From NCBI RefSeq assembly GCF_014844095.1, contig NZ_CP062163.1, positions 248,001-312,000 on the forward strand: a stretch of DNA of 64,000 nucleotides, written 5' to 3'. The DNA comes from Brevibacillus sp. JNUCC-41. GTDB lineage: Bacteria > Bacillota > Bacilli > Bacillales > DSM-1321. Positions 1 to 8,792 of the stretch are shown here, piece by piece (position 1 is the stretch's first letter; each line of letters starts with the position of its first letter). A program made the position numbers and the translations under genes. The notes beneath the pieces were generated by a model. It worked only from the letters and a program-made list of their open reading frames with translations. It made no database searches and had not been told where the DNA came from.

Positions 1-126
1 ACCTCCAATACGGCTATTATCAGTGCTGGCGATAATCGTTCCAGCATGATCAATAATGATGATTTCCTCATCAATCAGTTTCCTAACCTCATGAACCAAT
101 TTTCCTGCCACAGCTGTCAATTGCAT
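1..126 (-). CDS. CdaR-family sugar-diacid-type transcriptional regulator, N-terminal part
   Basis: Only the first 42 codons lie inside the window; the rest continues past the left edge. The start ATG (124-126) has a strong ribosome site (AAGGAGGA) a few bases upstream. The translation begins MQLTAVAGKLVHEVRKLIDE and continues with a hydrophobic strand and an ASTDNSRIG stretch. This is the usual opening of the sensory domain of CdaR/SdaR regulators, which in the family bind small carboxylic acids and carry a C-terminal helix-turn-helix not visible here. Relatives in Bacillus (YsfB type) sit beside glycolate or lactate oxidase genes, which suits the adjacent lactate permease. The family call is from the N-terminus only; the ligand is unknown. 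Confidence 0.72.
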   Translation of the reverse strand, partial: MQLTAVAGKLVHEVRKLIDEEIIIIDHAGTIIASTDNSRIGG

Positions 127-165
127 GATATGTCCTCCTTTTTTGATTGGCCTTGAAAATATTTC

Positions 166-192
166 GAGGCTCCCCTATGAAAAGGGAGCCTC
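166..192 (-). terminator. Terminator of lctP
   Basis: Arms GAGGCTCCC (166-174) and GGGAGCCTC (184-192) form a perfect 9-bp stem just past the lctP stop. It is followed on the minus strand by a T-rich but interrupted tail. Confidence 0.75.
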
Positions 193-199
193 ATTCTAC

Positions 200-1888
200 T
201 TATGGAATCATCCAGGAAAGGACGCCATTTTGCAAGAAGGTAATCACACAAACTAGCAGCAATAAAAATAAACTATGTTTGAGCGTGAATCTCAATAATT
301 CCGATTCCCTGCCCGCCAATCCAACGGCAGCACATGCAATCGCTATCGATTGGGGGGAAATCATCTTTCCGGTGACCCCTCCGGAAGAGTTCGCCCCAAG
401 TGCCAAGACCGGCTCCATCCCCACTTTAAGTGCGGTCACTTTTTGCAGACTGCCAAATAAGAGGTTGGCTGATGTATCCGAGCCGGTAATGAACACACCC
501 AGCCAGCCGAGAACCGGTGCGAAAAACGGAAATAAATCACCCGATTTTGCAAGGGTCATCCCTAATGTGGTCGACATGCCTGAAGCATTCGTTACATAGG
601 CAAAAGCCACCACGGCAGAAATCATCAAGATTGGTTTTGCCAACTCTTTCATCGCCTCAACAAAGGTGCTATAAACGTCTTTTGCAGACATGTGTGCGAT
701 GAACTTCGTTACGAAGGCAGCCAGTAAAATCGCAGTCCCGGCCGCTCCGAGCAGTTCTATTTTATAGAAAGCGGCAATCGGCAATCCATCGCTTCCGATT
801 ATCGCATTATGCAGACCTGGGACTTCGATTTGGAAGGTTAATAGTTTCCCGATTTCATTGATTCCGCCAAGCCATGCATTGTTGCCTTCATAATGTCCGG
901 AGAGCGCCGGTTTAATTGGGTTCATCCCCCAGATTGTTATGAAAAGCGTTAACAGAAGGAATGGTGACCAAGCATGGAAAATCTGCCATTTCGTGTATTT
1001 TGTTTCCGATTCGGCTGTAGTTAAAGGTTCGACAGCTGCAGCCGTTTCCTCGGATGCAAAGCGAAAGATCGTTTTAGGTTTCCAGAATTTCAGGAAAATC
1101 GCCAATGCAAATAGTGACACTAACGCGGAAAGGATGTCCGGTAATTCCGGCCCAAGAAAATTTGAACTTAAGTACTGTGTGATGGCAAAGGAAAATCCGG
1201 AAACCAATATTGCCGGCAAGACTTCAAGCGACCTTTTCCACCCAGTCATGATTAAAATGAGATATAGCGGAATGAAAGCCGAAAGGAATGGCAATTGGCG
1301 GCCGACCATTTTTGAAATCTCCATGGCGGCTATGCCAGTTGGGCCTTCCATGGCAATGATCGGTATTCCAACCGCCCCGAATGCTACCGGAGCGGTATTC
1401 GCGATCAAGCAAATCCCGGCTGCATATAGCGGGTTAAATCCAAGACCGACCAAAAGCGCGGCAGAAATGGCAACCGGTGCCCCAAATCCCGCGGCGCCTT
1501 CTAAAAAGGCCCCGAAAGAAAATGCCACCAATAGTGCCTGGAGGCGGCGGTCTTCCGTAAGCGAAAGCACCGAAGAACGAATGATATTGAATTGTCCGCT
1601 TTTAACAGTCATTTTGTACAAAAATACGGAAGTGATGATTATCCATCCGATTGGCAGCAGCCCATATACGGCTCCTTGTGAAGCGGACATCACTGCTTTT
1701 CCTGCAGGCATTCCATATATCAATACAGCCACTGCAAGAGCTACAAGCAACGTGGTTATACCTGCCATGTAACCTTTCATACGTTTGATGGTAAGCGCCC
1801 AGAAAAAGTAAAGAATTGGAATGAGTGCGGCAAGAGATGATAACACTAAATTATCGGTGATTGGCGTAAAGTTTTGTGTCCATGTCAT
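200..1888 (-). CDS. lctP: L-lactate permease, LctP family
   Basis: This 562-residue, very hydrophobic protein belongs to the LctP lactate/glycolate permease family, which imports lactate with protons across the cytoplasmic membrane. The length is typical, and the family hallmark AFLEGAAGFGAPVAI is present near residue 130, as is a GSDTSANLLFG segment near 470. About a dozen or more membrane segments are evident. The ATG start has a GGAG nine bases upstream. It is divergent from lutR and faces the lutABC lactate oxidation operon beyond it, so it is functionally the lutP of this locus. A palindrome with core TCATCAGATGA (1973-1991) lies on its promoter, pointing to repression by LutR. In B. subtilis lutP-lutR and lutABC are separate loci; here they are together. 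Confidence 0.93.
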   Translation of the reverse strand: MTWTQNFTPITDNLVLSSLAALIPILYFFWALTIKRMKGYMAGITTLLVALAVAVLIYGMPAGKAVMSASQGAVYGLLPIGWIIITSVFLYKMTVKSGQFNIIRSSVLSLTEDRRLQALLVAFSFGAFLEGAAGFGAPVAISAALLVGLGFNPLYAAGICLIANTAPVAFGAVGIPIIAMEGPTGIAAMEISKMVGRQLPFLSAFIPLYLILIMTGWKRSLEVLPAILVSGFSFAITQYLSSNFLGPELPDILSALVSLFALAIFLKFWKPKTIFRFASEETAAAVEPLTTAESETKYTKWQIFHAWSPFLLLTLFITIWGMNPIKPALSGHYEGNNAWLGGINEIGKLLTFQIEVPGLHNAIIGSDGLPIAAFYKIELLGAAGTAILLAAFVTKFIAHMSAKDVYSTFVEAMKELAKPILMISAVVAFAYVTNASGMSTTLGMTLAKSGDLFPFFAPVLGWLGVFITGSDTSANLLFGSLQKVTALKVGMEPVLALGANSSGGVTGKMISPQSIAIACAAVGLAGRESELLRFTLKHSLFLLLLVCVITFLQNGVLSWMIP

Positions 1889-1972
1889 TCATTTCGACTC
1901 CATTTTCTATAAATTTTTTAAAAAATTCAGAATTCAACCACTAATTGAAACCCCTTACATATTTGAAAATTC

Positions 1973-1991
1973 CAAGTCATCAGATGACTTG
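1973..1991. promoter_or_regulatory. LutR operator at the lctP promoter
   Basis: CAAGTCATCAGATGACTTG is a 19-bp perfect palindrome around one central A. It contains TCATC-N1-GATGA, the dyad reported for B. subtilis LutR. It lies immediately downstream of the putative lctP -10, where bound repressor would block initiation. A second perfect palindrome, ATGAGTACTCAT (1992-2003), abuts it on the right; its role is unknown. Confidence 0.75.
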
Positions 1992-2005
1992 ATGAGTACT
2001 CATTA

Positions 2006-2034
2006 AAATTAAATGATTAAAAATATAAAATCAA
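2006..2034 (-). promoter_or_regulatory. Putative SigA promoter of lctP
   Basis: On the minus strand TTGATT (2029-2034) and TAATTT (2006-2011) are separated by 17 bp. The operator palindrome begins about 15 bp downstream. The -10 match is moderate. Confidence 0.5.
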
Positions 2035-2143
2035 GATTTTTTTTATTTTTTGTTGATTTTTTTAACCTTCTGGAAGTGTCAAAGAACATTTGTGTTATAT
2101 AATATTAACCAGAGAAACTCATAGAAAATAGAGGTGCTACTAC

Positions 2144-2875
2144 TTGGCATATAAAAAAATAAAACCGAAAAAAATTTATGAAGAAGTCAGCGATGAACTT
2201 TATGAAATGATTCGGTCAGGCAGCCTGAAACCAGGTGAACAATTGGATTCCATTCAGCAGCTTGCGGAAAATTTCCAAGTCGGGCGTCCGGCGATCCGCG
2301 AAGCATTAAGTGCATTAAGTTCAATGGGTCTTATTGAAATAAAACAAGGTGAAGGAACATTCGTCAAAACCTTCGACCCCACCATCATGAACCATCCCTT
2401 GTCTGCCGCCCTTTTGATGGATCAAGACAATATCAAGCATTTACTGGAAGTCCGGAAAATACTTGAGTCCGGTACGGCAGAAGTGGCAGCGAAGATGAGA
2501 ACGGAAGAGAACCTGATCGAACTCAAGGAAAGTCTTTTTAATATGGAAAAGGTATCCGACGATGAAGAACTCAGTGATAAAGCAGATATCGCCTTCCATG
2601 TTGCAGTGGCAAACGCATCACAAAATGAGCTGCTGATTACATTGATGAACCACGTTTCAGAATTAATGACGGAAAAGATGCGTGATATCCGCCGGATAGC
2701 GCTTTATTCCGAAGAGATGACACTTAAGCGGCTTTACCAGCAGCATGCCAGGATCCATGATGCAATCGTGGCACAGGATGAAGACGAAGCCCGCAGTGCC
2801 ATGCTGTTTCACCTTCAAAGCGTCGAGGAAGCATTAGATCGGGTCATCCAAAAAAATCAGCAAACGCATAGTTGA
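2144..2875 (+). CDS. lutR: LutR-type FadR/GntR repressor of lactate utilization
   Basis: This 243-residue protein has an N-terminal winged helix (about residues 10-78, with the GntR signature VGRPAIREALSALSSMGLIE and GEGTFV) and a C-terminal all-helical FCD domain with metal-type Asp/His residues (around DIAFHVAVANAS and QHARIHDAI). This layout is that of the FadR subfamily, including LldR and LutR. The start is TTG at 2144, eight bases after GAGGTG. Its position between the lactate permease gene and lutABC, and two TCATCAGATGA operators flanking it, support a role as the lactate-responsive repressor of both. Expected inducer is L-lactate by analogy with LldR/LutR; this is inference. Confidence 0.88.
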   Translation: MAYKKIKPKKIYEEVSDELYEMIRSGSLKPGEQLDSIQQLAENFQVGRPAIREALSALSSMGLIEIKQGEGTFVKTFDPTIMNHPLSAALLMDQDNIKHLLEVRKILESGTAEVAAKMRTEENLIELKESLFNMEKVSDDEELSDKADIAFHVAVANASQNELLITLMNHVSELMTEKMRDIRRIALYSEEMTLKRLYQQHARIHDAIVAQDEDEARSAMLFHLQSVEEALDRVIQKNQQTHS

Positions 2876-2934
2876 TCTTCCTTAAAATTTCAAAAATACC
2901 CTATACAAAAAAGGATTAAATTGATATATTATTT

Positions 2935-2948
2935 TGAAAACGATTACT
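2935..2948. promoter_or_regulatory. cre-like CcpA box upstream of lutABC
   Basis: TGAAAACGATTACT matches the cre consensus TGWNANCGNTNWCA at every specified position except the last. It sits just upstream of the proposed lutA -35, consistent with carbon catabolite control of lactate oxidation. Confidence 0.55.
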
Positions 2949-2951
2949 TCA

Positions 2952-2979
2952 TTTAAAAAATCTTGGAAATTGGTATATT
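2952..2979 (+). promoter_or_regulatory. Putative SigA promoter of lutABC (extended -10)
   Basis: TTTAAA (2952-2957) and TATATT (2974-2979) are 16 bp apart, and TG precedes the -10 by one base. It lies about 80 bp upstream of lutA, between the cre-like box and the operator. Confidence 0.5.
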
Positions 2980-3009
2980 CTCATAAACCATTTCCTTTTT
3001 CCATTTCCT

Positions 3010-3024
3010 GGTCATCAGATGACC
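3010..3024. promoter_or_regulatory. LutR operator in the lutABC leader
   Basis: GGTCATCAGATGACC is a perfect 15-bp palindrome with the same TCATCAGATGA core as the lctP site. It lies about 30 bp downstream of the putative -10, a roadblock-type position. Confidence 0.75.
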
Positions 3025-3056
3025 TGTTAACCTATTTGAAAAAGGAGGAGTTCAAA

Positions 3057-3773
3057 TTGAAAGTTACTCTCTTTGCAACATGTTTAGTGGATTTGCTTCA
3101 ATCCAATGTCGGCAAAGCGACAGTGGAGCTACTCGAGAGATTAGGCTGTGAAATCGATTTCCCGGAGTCCCAGATATGCTGCGGACAGCCCGCATATAAT
3201 AGCGGGTATACGAAGGAATCGAAGGAAGCCATGAAAAAGATGATTAAAACGTTCGCGGATGCTGAATACATCGTCACCCCTTCCGGTTCCTGCGCAGCGA
3301 TGTTCAAAGAATATCCGGTCCTATTCAAAGGCGATGCCCAATGGGAAAAGAGTGCGGAATCATTAGCGGCAAAAACATATGAATTGACCCAATTCATCGT
3401 GGATGTCCTAAAAGTGACCGATGTCGGGGCGACCTTTAAGGGAAAGGCCACTTATCATACTTCATGCCATATGACACGGCTGCTTAAGGTGAAGGAAGCA
3501 CCTGCCATTTTGTTAAGCCATGTCAGGGGGCTGGAAATGACACCACTTCCCGATGCCCAAAACTGCTGCGGGTTCGGGGGGACCTTTTCGGTTAAGATGG
3601 GTGACATTTCCGGACAAATGGTCGAGGAGAAAGTCTGCAATATTGAAGCTACCGAAGCCGATTTCTTAATTGGCGGGGATGCCGGATGTTTGATGAATAT
3701 CGGCGGACGGATCCAAAGGAAGGGGCAACCGGTGAAAGTACTTCATATTGCGGAAGTCCTGAACAGTATTTAA
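3057..3773 (+). CDS. lutA: L-lactate oxidation iron-sulfur protein LutA
   Basis: LutA is one of three proteins that together oxidise L-lactate to pyruvate in bacilli. The frame is open further upstream, but the only start with a good ribosome site (AAAGGAGGAG, 3041-3050) is TTG at 3057. That gives 238 residues, the usual LutA length. Two CCG (DUF224-type cysteine-rich) motifs bind the non-cubane or [4Fe-4S] cluster: [11 protein letters not shown] around residue 41 and [12 protein letters not shown] around 170. The protein is a soluble subunit like those of heterodisulfide reductase and GlpC. lutB follows after 23 bases with its own ribosome site. The longer frame from 2934 would begin inside the promoter and operator region, so I reject it. 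Confidence 0.93.
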   Translation: MKVTLFATCLVDLLQSNVGKATVELLERLGCEIDFPESQICCGQPAYNSGYTKESKEAMKKMIKTFADAEYIVTPSGSCAAMFKEYPVLFKGDAQWEKSAESLAAKTYELTQFIVDVLKVTDVGATFKGKATYHTSCHMTRLLKVKEAPAILLSHVRGLEMTPLPDAQNCCGFGGTFSVKMGDISGQMVEEKVCNIEATEADFLIGGDAGCLMNIGGRIQRKGQPVKVLHIAEVLNSI

Positions 3774-3796
3774 AGAAAGCGAGGAGGGAAAAACTA

Positions 3797-5227
3797 ATGG
3801 CTATGAAAACCAGTTCTGCCAAGTTTAAAGACCGGGTGGATGAAGGAATACATAATGATTTTATGCGATTGGCCGTATCAAGTGCCCAAGAACGATTACA
3901 CGGGCGGCGACTGACTGCCGTTGATGAATTGGGAAGCTGGGAGGATTGGCGTTCCCTTGGGGAAGAAATCCGGCAGCATGTGCTTAGTAACCTTGATTTC
4001 TATTTGCACCAGCTTGCAGAAAACGTTTCGAAAAGGGGCGGTCATGTCTTCTTTGCTGAAACCGCTGAAGAAGCAAGCGGCTACATTAAGGATGTCATTG
4101 TAAAAAAGAACGCCAAAAAGGTCGTGAAATCCAAATCGATGGTCACGGAAGAGATCAATTTGAATGCAACTCTTGAAGCAGTTGGACTCGATGTCGTTGA
4201 AACGGACCTTGGTGAATATATATTACAAGTGGATGATCATGACCCACCTTCCCATATCGTCGCACCTGCTCTCCATAAAAATAAGGAGCAGATTAGGGAT
4301 GTTTTTAAAGAAAAGCTTGCATATACGCAAACCGAAAAACCGGAAGAGCTTACCGCCCATGTGCGGGGCATTCTGCGGAAAGATTTCTTAAGCGCCGATG
4401 TGGGCATTACCGGCTGTAATTTTGCCATTGCGGAAACGGGCTCGATCGGTTTGGTGACGAATGAAGGAAATGCCGATTTGGTCACTGCCCTCCCGAAAAC
4501 GCAAATCACCGTGATGGGAATGGAACGGCTTGTGCCTACATTCGATGAATTCGAAGTCCTTGTCAGCTTATTGACAAGAAGCGCTGTCGGCCAAAGGTTG
4601 ACCAGCTACATCACCGCACTTACCGGGCCGCGTGATGAAGGCGATGTAGACGGACCCGAGGAATTTCACCTTGTAATCGTAGACAATGGACGCTCCTCCA
4701 TTTTAGGAACTGAGTTTCAATCCGTTCTTCAATGCATCCGCTGTGCTGCCTGTATAAATGTCTGCCCGGTTTACCGCCAGGTCGGCGGTCATTCATATGG
4801 TTCAATATATCCGGGACCAATCGGTGCTGTGCTATCACCCTTACTCGGGGGATATGATGATTTCAAGGAGCTGCCATATGCCTCCACTCTTTGTGCAGCC
4901 TGTACAGATGCCTGCCCGGTTAAGATTCCTCTCCATGACTTACTGAGGAAGCATCGTGAGGTCATCGTTGAAAAGGAAAAAATGGCGCCATTTTCAGAAA
5001 AGATGGCCATGAAAGCCTTCGGAATCGGTGCGGCCTCGCCTATGCTTTATAAGTTCGGCTCCAAAATGGCCCCATCCGCGATGTCTCCTTTTAAAACAGG
5101 GGATATCATCTCGAAAGGTCCGGGACCACTCAAAACTTGGACAGAAAGCCGCGAATTCCCTGCTCCAGGGAAAGAGAGCTTTCGGGACTGGTTCAAAAAT
5201 CGGGAAAAAGGAGGGAAACCATCATGA
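3797..5227 (+). CDS. lutB: L-lactate oxidation iron-sulfur protein LutB
   Basis: This 476-residue protein combines an N-terminal LUD-type domain (to about residue 300, with [23 protein letters not shown]) and a ferredoxin-like pair of [4Fe-4S] motifs. These are [12 protein letters not shown] near residue 313 and CAACTDACP near 366. It is the middle subunit of the LutABC lactate oxidase and probably carries electrons toward the chain. The start ATG at 3797 follows GAGGAGGG; the longer frame begins inside lutA and is unlikely. The stop overlaps the lutC start by four bases (ATGA), indicating translational coupling. Confidence 0.93.
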   Translation: MAMKTSSAKFKDRVDEGIHNDFMRLAVSSAQERLHGRRLTAVDELGSWEDWRSLGEEIRQHVLSNLDFYLHQLAENVSKRGGHVFFAETAEEASGYIKDVIVKKNAKKVVKSKSMVTEEINLNATLEAVGLDVVETDLGEYILQVDDHDPPSHIVAPALHKNKEQIRDVFKEKLAYTQTEKPEELTAHVRGILRKDFLSADVGITGCNFAIAETGSIGLVTNEGNADLVTALPKTQITVMGMERLVPTFDEFEVLVSLLTRSAVGQRLTSYITALTGPRDEGDVDGPEEFHLVIVDNGRSSILGTEFQSVLQCIRCAACINVCPVYRQVGGHSYGSIYPGPIGAVLSPLLGGYDDFKELPYASTLCAACTDACPVKIPLHDLLRKHREVIVEKEKMAPFSEKMAMKAFGIGAASPMLYKFGSKMAPSAMSPFKTGDIISKGPGPLKTWTESREFPAPGKESFRDWFKNREKGGKPS

Positions 5228-5925
5228 TTGGAACCATCCATAATGAAGGGACATTTTTAAACAATATAGCCAAAAATCTTGGAAGGGCTCCTATTACGGA
5301 AGGCATCTCCGTTCCTGAATGGAAGCATGCACCCCAAAAAGAGGTTTTGAAACATGCGACACCAACTGACCTTGTCGCGGAATTGAAGGAGCAATGTAAA
5401 CGGGTGCATACTCAGTTTCACGTTACCGACTCCAAGCAAGTGATGCATTGTTTAAAACAGGTGATCGAGGAACTTGGTAACGGACCCGTGATCATCCCTA
5501 AGGACGATCGATTTTCCGACTATGGATTGGAGGGTATCTTGCAGGAAAAAGATGTCCATATATGGGATCACCAAGCCGGGAAAGAAAATGTCGAAAAAGC
5601 GGAAAGTGCTAACATCGGAATCACATTCAGTGAGATGACACTAGCAGAATCAGCTACCGTCGTCTTGTTCAGCGACAAGGACCATGGCCGGTCCATCAGC
5701 TTCCTTCCTTCCTGCCATGTATCCATCATTCCAAAAAGCACCATCGTTCCACGAATGACACAGGCTGCAGCGGCCATCCGTTCAAAAGTTACCCGGGGCG
5801 AAGTCGTTCCTTCCTGCATCAACTTCATAACGGGGCCGAGCAATTCGGCTGATATCGAAATGGACCTTGTCGTCGGCGTCCATGGTCCCATCAAAGCGGT
5901 CTATATAATCGTCGAAGATAAATAG
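5224..5925 (+). CDS. lutC: L-lactate oxidation LUD-domain protein LutC
   Basis: LutC is the third essential component of bacillary L-lactate oxidation, a single LUD-domain protein with no iron-sulfur motif. It has 233 residues from the ATG at 5224, which is preceded by AAAGGAGGG and overlaps lutB by four bases. Family features visible are the central [17 protein letters not shown] and the C-terminal [25 protein letters not shown] strong hairpin follows the stop, ending the operon. Confidence 0.93.
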   Translation: MIGTIHNEGTFLNNIAKNLGRAPITEGISVPEWKHAPQKEVLKHATPTDLVAELKEQCKRVHTQFHVTDSKQVMHCLKQVIEELGNGPVIIPKDDRFSDYGLEGILQEKDVHIWDHQAGKENVEKAESANIGITFSEMTLAESATVVLFSDKDHGRSISFLPSCHVSIIPKSTIVPRMTQAAAAIRSKVTRGEVVPSCINFITGPSNSADIEMDLVVGVHGPIKAVYIIVEDK

Positions 5926-5933
5926 AAATAAAG

Positions 5934-5968
5934 AAAATGGAGAGGACCTGATTAGGCCTCTCCATTTT
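5934..5968. terminator. Bidirectional terminator, lutC / ysdC
   Basis: Arms AAAATGGAGAGG (5934-5945) and CCTCTCCATTTT (5957-5968) pair perfectly, with A-run and T-run on either side. It lies between the convergent genes lutC and ysdC and can serve both. Confidence 0.88.
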
Positions 5969-5980
5969 TAACTTTCTATA

Positions 5981-7066
5981 TTACTCGTAAATGATCCGAT
6001 CAACCGCTTCACGATCGAGGCGTTTGATCACTTCGACAATGAGCTTAACTGCATTCTCATAATCATCCCGGTGAAGCATTGCTGCGTGTGAATGAATGTA
6101 GCGTGTGGCAATCGTGATAGCCAGTGCAGGAACTCCATTAGCCGTTAAATGGATGGAGCCGGCATCCGTCCCGCCGCCAGGAATCGATTCATATTGATAA
6201 GGAATATTCATTTCATCAGCCGTGTCGGTGACGAAATCGCGTAATCCCTTATGTGCCACCATCGATGAATCATAGATGACGATTTGCGGGCCTTCCCCCA
6301 TCTTACTCATCGCTTCTTTTTCGGAAACCCCCGGTGTATCGCCAGCAATGCCAACATCGACGGCAAAACCGATATCCGGCTGAATTTTGAATGTGGATGT
6401 TTTGGAGCCACGCAGGCCGACCTCTTCTTGCACAGCGCCAATTCCATAAACTACATTAGGATGGTCGCTGTCTTTCAGCTGTTTAAGCACATCAATGGCG
6501 ATTGCACAGCCAATTCGATTGTCCCAGGCTTTGGCGAGCAGCATCTTTTCATTATTCATGACCGTGAATTCAAAATATGGCACAACCATATCCCCTGGCT
6601 TGACGCCCCATTCCTTAACCTCTTCTTTGCTGGATGCACCGATATCAATAAACATACCCTTAATATCAACCGGTTTCTTCCGCGCCTCCGCTGACAGGAT
6701 GTGCGGCGGCTTGGAACCGATAATTCCAGTTAGATCACCTTTACTTGTAACGATCGTCACGCGCTGGGCCAGCATTACTTGTGACCACCAACCCCCTACC
6801 GGCTGAAAACGCAAAAATCCTTTATCATCAATTTGGGTGATCATGAAACCGACCTCGTCCATATGCCCGGTAACGATGATTTTCGGTCCGTTTTCATCAC
6901 CCGTTTTCTTGGCAATCAAACTTCCCAGGCCATCTGTCGATATTTCATCCGCAAATGGTGTTATGTATTCGGTCATCACTTTTCTTACTTCACTTTCATT
7001 TCCTGCGATGCCTTTAGCATCCGTTAAGTCAGCAAGCATCCTTAACGTTTCATCCAATTTAGCCAT
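5981..7066 (-). CDS. ysdC: M42-family metallo-aminopeptidase YsdC
   Basis: This 361-residue cytosolic enzyme belongs to the M42 family of di-metal aminopeptidases (tetrahedral dodecamers in characterised members) that trim peptides. Metal ligands are visible in GHMDEVGFM (near residue 68), [11 protein letters not shown] (near 180), EEVGLRGSK (near 215), and the late Asp/His region [12 protein letters not shown] and YIHSHAAML. The ATG at 7066 lies seven bases after AGGGAGG; the GTG six bases earlier is too close to that site. The length equals B. subtilis YsdC. Substrate specificity cannot be told from sequence. Confidence 0.9.
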   Translation of the reverse strand: MAKLDETLRMLADLTDAKGIAGNESEVRKVMTEYITPFADEISTDGLGSLIAKKTGDENGPKIIVTGHMDEVGFMITQIDDKGFLRFQPVGGWWSQVMLAQRVTIVTSKGDLTGIIGSKPPHILSAEARKKPVDIKGMFIDIGASSKEEVKEWGVKPGDMVVPYFEFTVMNNEKMLLAKAWDNRIGCAIAIDVLKQLKDSDHPNVVYGIGAVQEEVGLRGSKTSTFKIQPDIGFAVDVGIAGDTPGVSEKEAMSKMGEGPQIVIYDSSMVAHKGLRDFVTDTADEMNIPYQYESIPGGGTDAGSIHLTANGVPALAITIATRYIHSHAAMLHRDDYENAVKLIVEVIKRLDREAVDRIIYE

Positions 7067-7130
7067 TCCCACGCCTCCCTATAATTTACATTACGAGAAT
7101 AATTATACAGAAAACCGATTGCATTAACAA

Positions 7131-7625
7131 TCAGTAGCCTTGCTTTTGCCTTTCGTAATTCACTTCATTTTTGCTTACATATGCTTTTTCCACATCCACT
7201 GCTGAAAATCCAAGCAACTCACCTAAATGTAAATACGCAGCAAAAACCTTTTGGAAAGATGACTCTGTCAAATGTTTGCGAAATTCACTGATGTAGCCGT
7301 AAATAGATGTAAATTGACCCGTCAAATCCTCCTGATCCACCTTGAGGGCGGATGGAACTTCCGGTACAAACCCCCGCTCGATTCCTAGTGACAAAATGAA
7401 ATGAATGCCATCCACGTATTCAGCCAAAATCGTTTCTTTATCAGAGGGGCCTTTAAGACTCCAGAATTTAAAACATCTTGTTTCATTGGCAAGCTCTCCA
7501 AGCTCCACCAAAAGAGCAAGTATCTTCCGTTCCACTAAATCTTCAGCACCCAAATCATGCTTTGATTGTATATGCTCATCCAAAGCTGCCTGCATTTCCA
7601 TTAATTTACCTATGTTCAATTTCAT
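7131..7625 (-). CDS. All-alpha dUTPase / MazG-like nucleotide pyrophosphatase
   Basis: This 164-residue protein belongs to the dimeric, all-helical dUTP diphosphatase family, which hydrolyses dUTP to dUMP and keeps uracil out of DNA. The metal-binding pattern ExxE ... ExxD is visible as LVELGELANE followed about 25 residues later by EYVDGIHF. The FKFWS segment between them is common in this family. A weak GAAAG site precedes both the GTG at 7628 and the ATG at 7625; I chose the ATG. It is a single-gene unit convergent to nothing and divergent from ysdB. The substrate could be another dNTP. Confidence 0.8.
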   Translation of the reverse strand: MKLNIGKLMEMQAALDEHIQSKHDLGAEDLVERKILALLVELGELANETRCFKFWSLKGPSDKETILAEYVDGIHFILSLGIERGFVPEVPSALKVDQEDLTGQFTSIYGYISEFRKHLTESSFQKVFAAYLHLGELLGFSAVDVEKAYVSKNEVNYERQKQGY

Positions 7626-7666
7626 CACTTCTTTCTATCGACTTCCCTTAAATTATATCAAATAAA

Positions 7667-7692
7667 TGAAACTTATTAAAAACCCATACGTA
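7667..7692 (+). promoter_or_regulatory. SigW-type promoter of ysdB
   Basis: TGAAAC (7667-7672) and CGTA (7689-7692) are spaced by 16 bp, the canonical SigW -35/-10 pair. It lies about 40 bp upstream of the ysdB start. B. subtilis ysdB is a known SigW regulon member. Confidence 0.85.
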
Positions 7693-7728
7693 AATGAAGG
7701 GTATCACTCTGTTTAAGGAGGCAGCGCC

Positions 7729-8109
7729 ATGGTATTGATCATGCGGTTCATTCTTTTAGCCATCATCATTTTCTTAATATATACAGTCATCAAATACCTA
7801 TTTAATCCGAAAAGAAAATTAGAACTGGCACATGAACAGAAAAAGTTCTTTCTGCTCGATGATACAGCCAATATACGAAAGAATTTTTTATTGACGTACA
7901 ACGGGGTGATGTTTGAAGGGGAAAAGTATTTAGGGACGACGGAACGCTCCTTCGAGGTCATCTCCATCTTCATATGGCCTAAAAAAGTGGCCGGCCTGAA
8001 AGGCTTGAAGCGAAATGACTTCTTAAAAATCGAGGCAGCCATAAAAAAACAATATCCAGATGCCGTTATTGATTGGAAGAGCCCAGTTAAGGAATTTTTA
8101 CAGGAATGA
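7729..8109 (+). CDS. ysdB: SigW-regulated membrane-anchored protein YsdB
   Basis: This 126-residue protein has one N-terminal membrane segment (about residues 5-22, rich in Ile/Leu) followed by a charged soluble part, with no recognised catalytic motif. Sequence, size and context match YsdB, a cell-envelope-stress protein of unknown function. The ATG follows GGAGG by seven bases. It has its own SigW promoter and a bidirectional terminator after it, so it is monocistronic. Confidence 0.85.
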   Translation: MVLIMRFILLAIIIFLIYTVIKYLFNPKRKLELAHEQKKFFLLDDTANIRKNFLLTYNGVMFEGEKYLGTTERSFEVISIFIWPKKVAGLKGLKRNDFLKIEAAIKKQYPDAVIDWKSPVKEFLQE

Positions 8110-8128
8110 AAAAAATTAAACGTAATGA

Positions 8129-8159
8129 AGAGCCTTGAGAAAAATGGACTCAAGGCTCT
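8129..8159. terminator. Bidirectional terminator, ysdB / TVP38 gene
   Basis: Arms AGAGCCTTGAG (8129-8139) and CTCAAGGCTCT (8149-8159) form a perfect 11-bp stem followed by ATTTTAAT on the plus strand. It sits between convergent genes. Confidence 0.85.
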
Positions 8160-8162
8160 ATT

Positions 8163-8732
8163 TTAATCATTTGAACGAAAAAATTCCTTCCAAGGGACGA
8201 CCGTTTGCTTCTCCCTCAATAAATATATCAATAAGGTTAAGGATAATAAAATGATGACAATCAACGTTGGGCTGAAATCTGCAATATAGTGGCCAAAAAC
8301 CGTGTATACGAATGCGACAGGGAGATTGGTCATGAAGGACAGATAAAAATAATTTTTCAGTCCTTTATTGGATTCCAATAAGCAAAGCGAAAGTAAGTAA
8401 AAGTGTATGAACGGGATTAGCCTCAGTACTGCAATTTGCCGGCTATTCAGCTTTCGATTTCCAAACAGCTTATTCTTAAGCCGCAGCAGCCTATCCTTTG
8501 TTTTCGGAAATTTGCCTATCACGAAATAAAAGGCCATACTGGACAACGTCAAACCGATTACCGAATAGATGGTTCCAAAGGCTGCCCCGAATAATACTCC
8601 GCCAGACATGCAAACCACAATGACGGGAATGAATAAAAATTGCCTTAATAAATGAAAAGTGATAAAAATCAACGGTGCAAACACGCTTCCAGATTGAACG
8701 TAGCTCATCACAAGTGTCAGTTTATCATTCAT
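8163..8732 (-). CDS. TVP38/TMEM64 (DedA-related) membrane protein
   Basis: This 189-residue integral membrane protein has about five membrane segments. The family SNARE-associated core is visible as FIPVIVVCMSGGVLFGAAFGTIYS followed by the RLIPFIHFYLLSL region. Members of the TVP38/DedA superfamily are proposed lipid scramblases or flippases or affect envelope homeostasis. The start ATG at 8732 follows GGAGGGAG; an upstream extension of 15 codons lacks a site. Its neighbours ysdA and ysdB in B. subtilis are adjacent, so this gene is inserted between them here. Confidence 0.75.
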   Translation of the reverse strand: MNDKLTLVMSYVQSGSVFAPLIFITFHLLRQFLFIPVIVVCMSGGVLFGAAFGTIYSVIGLTLSSMAFYFVIGKFPKTKDRLLRLKNKLFGNRKLNSRQIAVLRLIPFIHFYLLSLCLLESNKGLKNYFYLSFMTNLPVAFVYTVFGHYIADFSPTLIVIILLSLTLLIYLLREKQTVVPWKEFFRSND

Positions 8733-8792
8733 GCTCTCCCTCCAGCTACTCTTTGCTGCTTCTACAAGCATATACAATATACGGGCTACATA

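Noticed and set aside
939..1772. 277-codon open frame on the plus strand opposite lctP
   Set aside because: It lies wholly antisense to a strongly supported permease gene, has no ribosome site and no recognisable domain.
2934..3056. Upstream extension of lutA
   Set aside because: It would translate through the promoter and the LutR operator; the strong ribosome site points to TTG at 3057.
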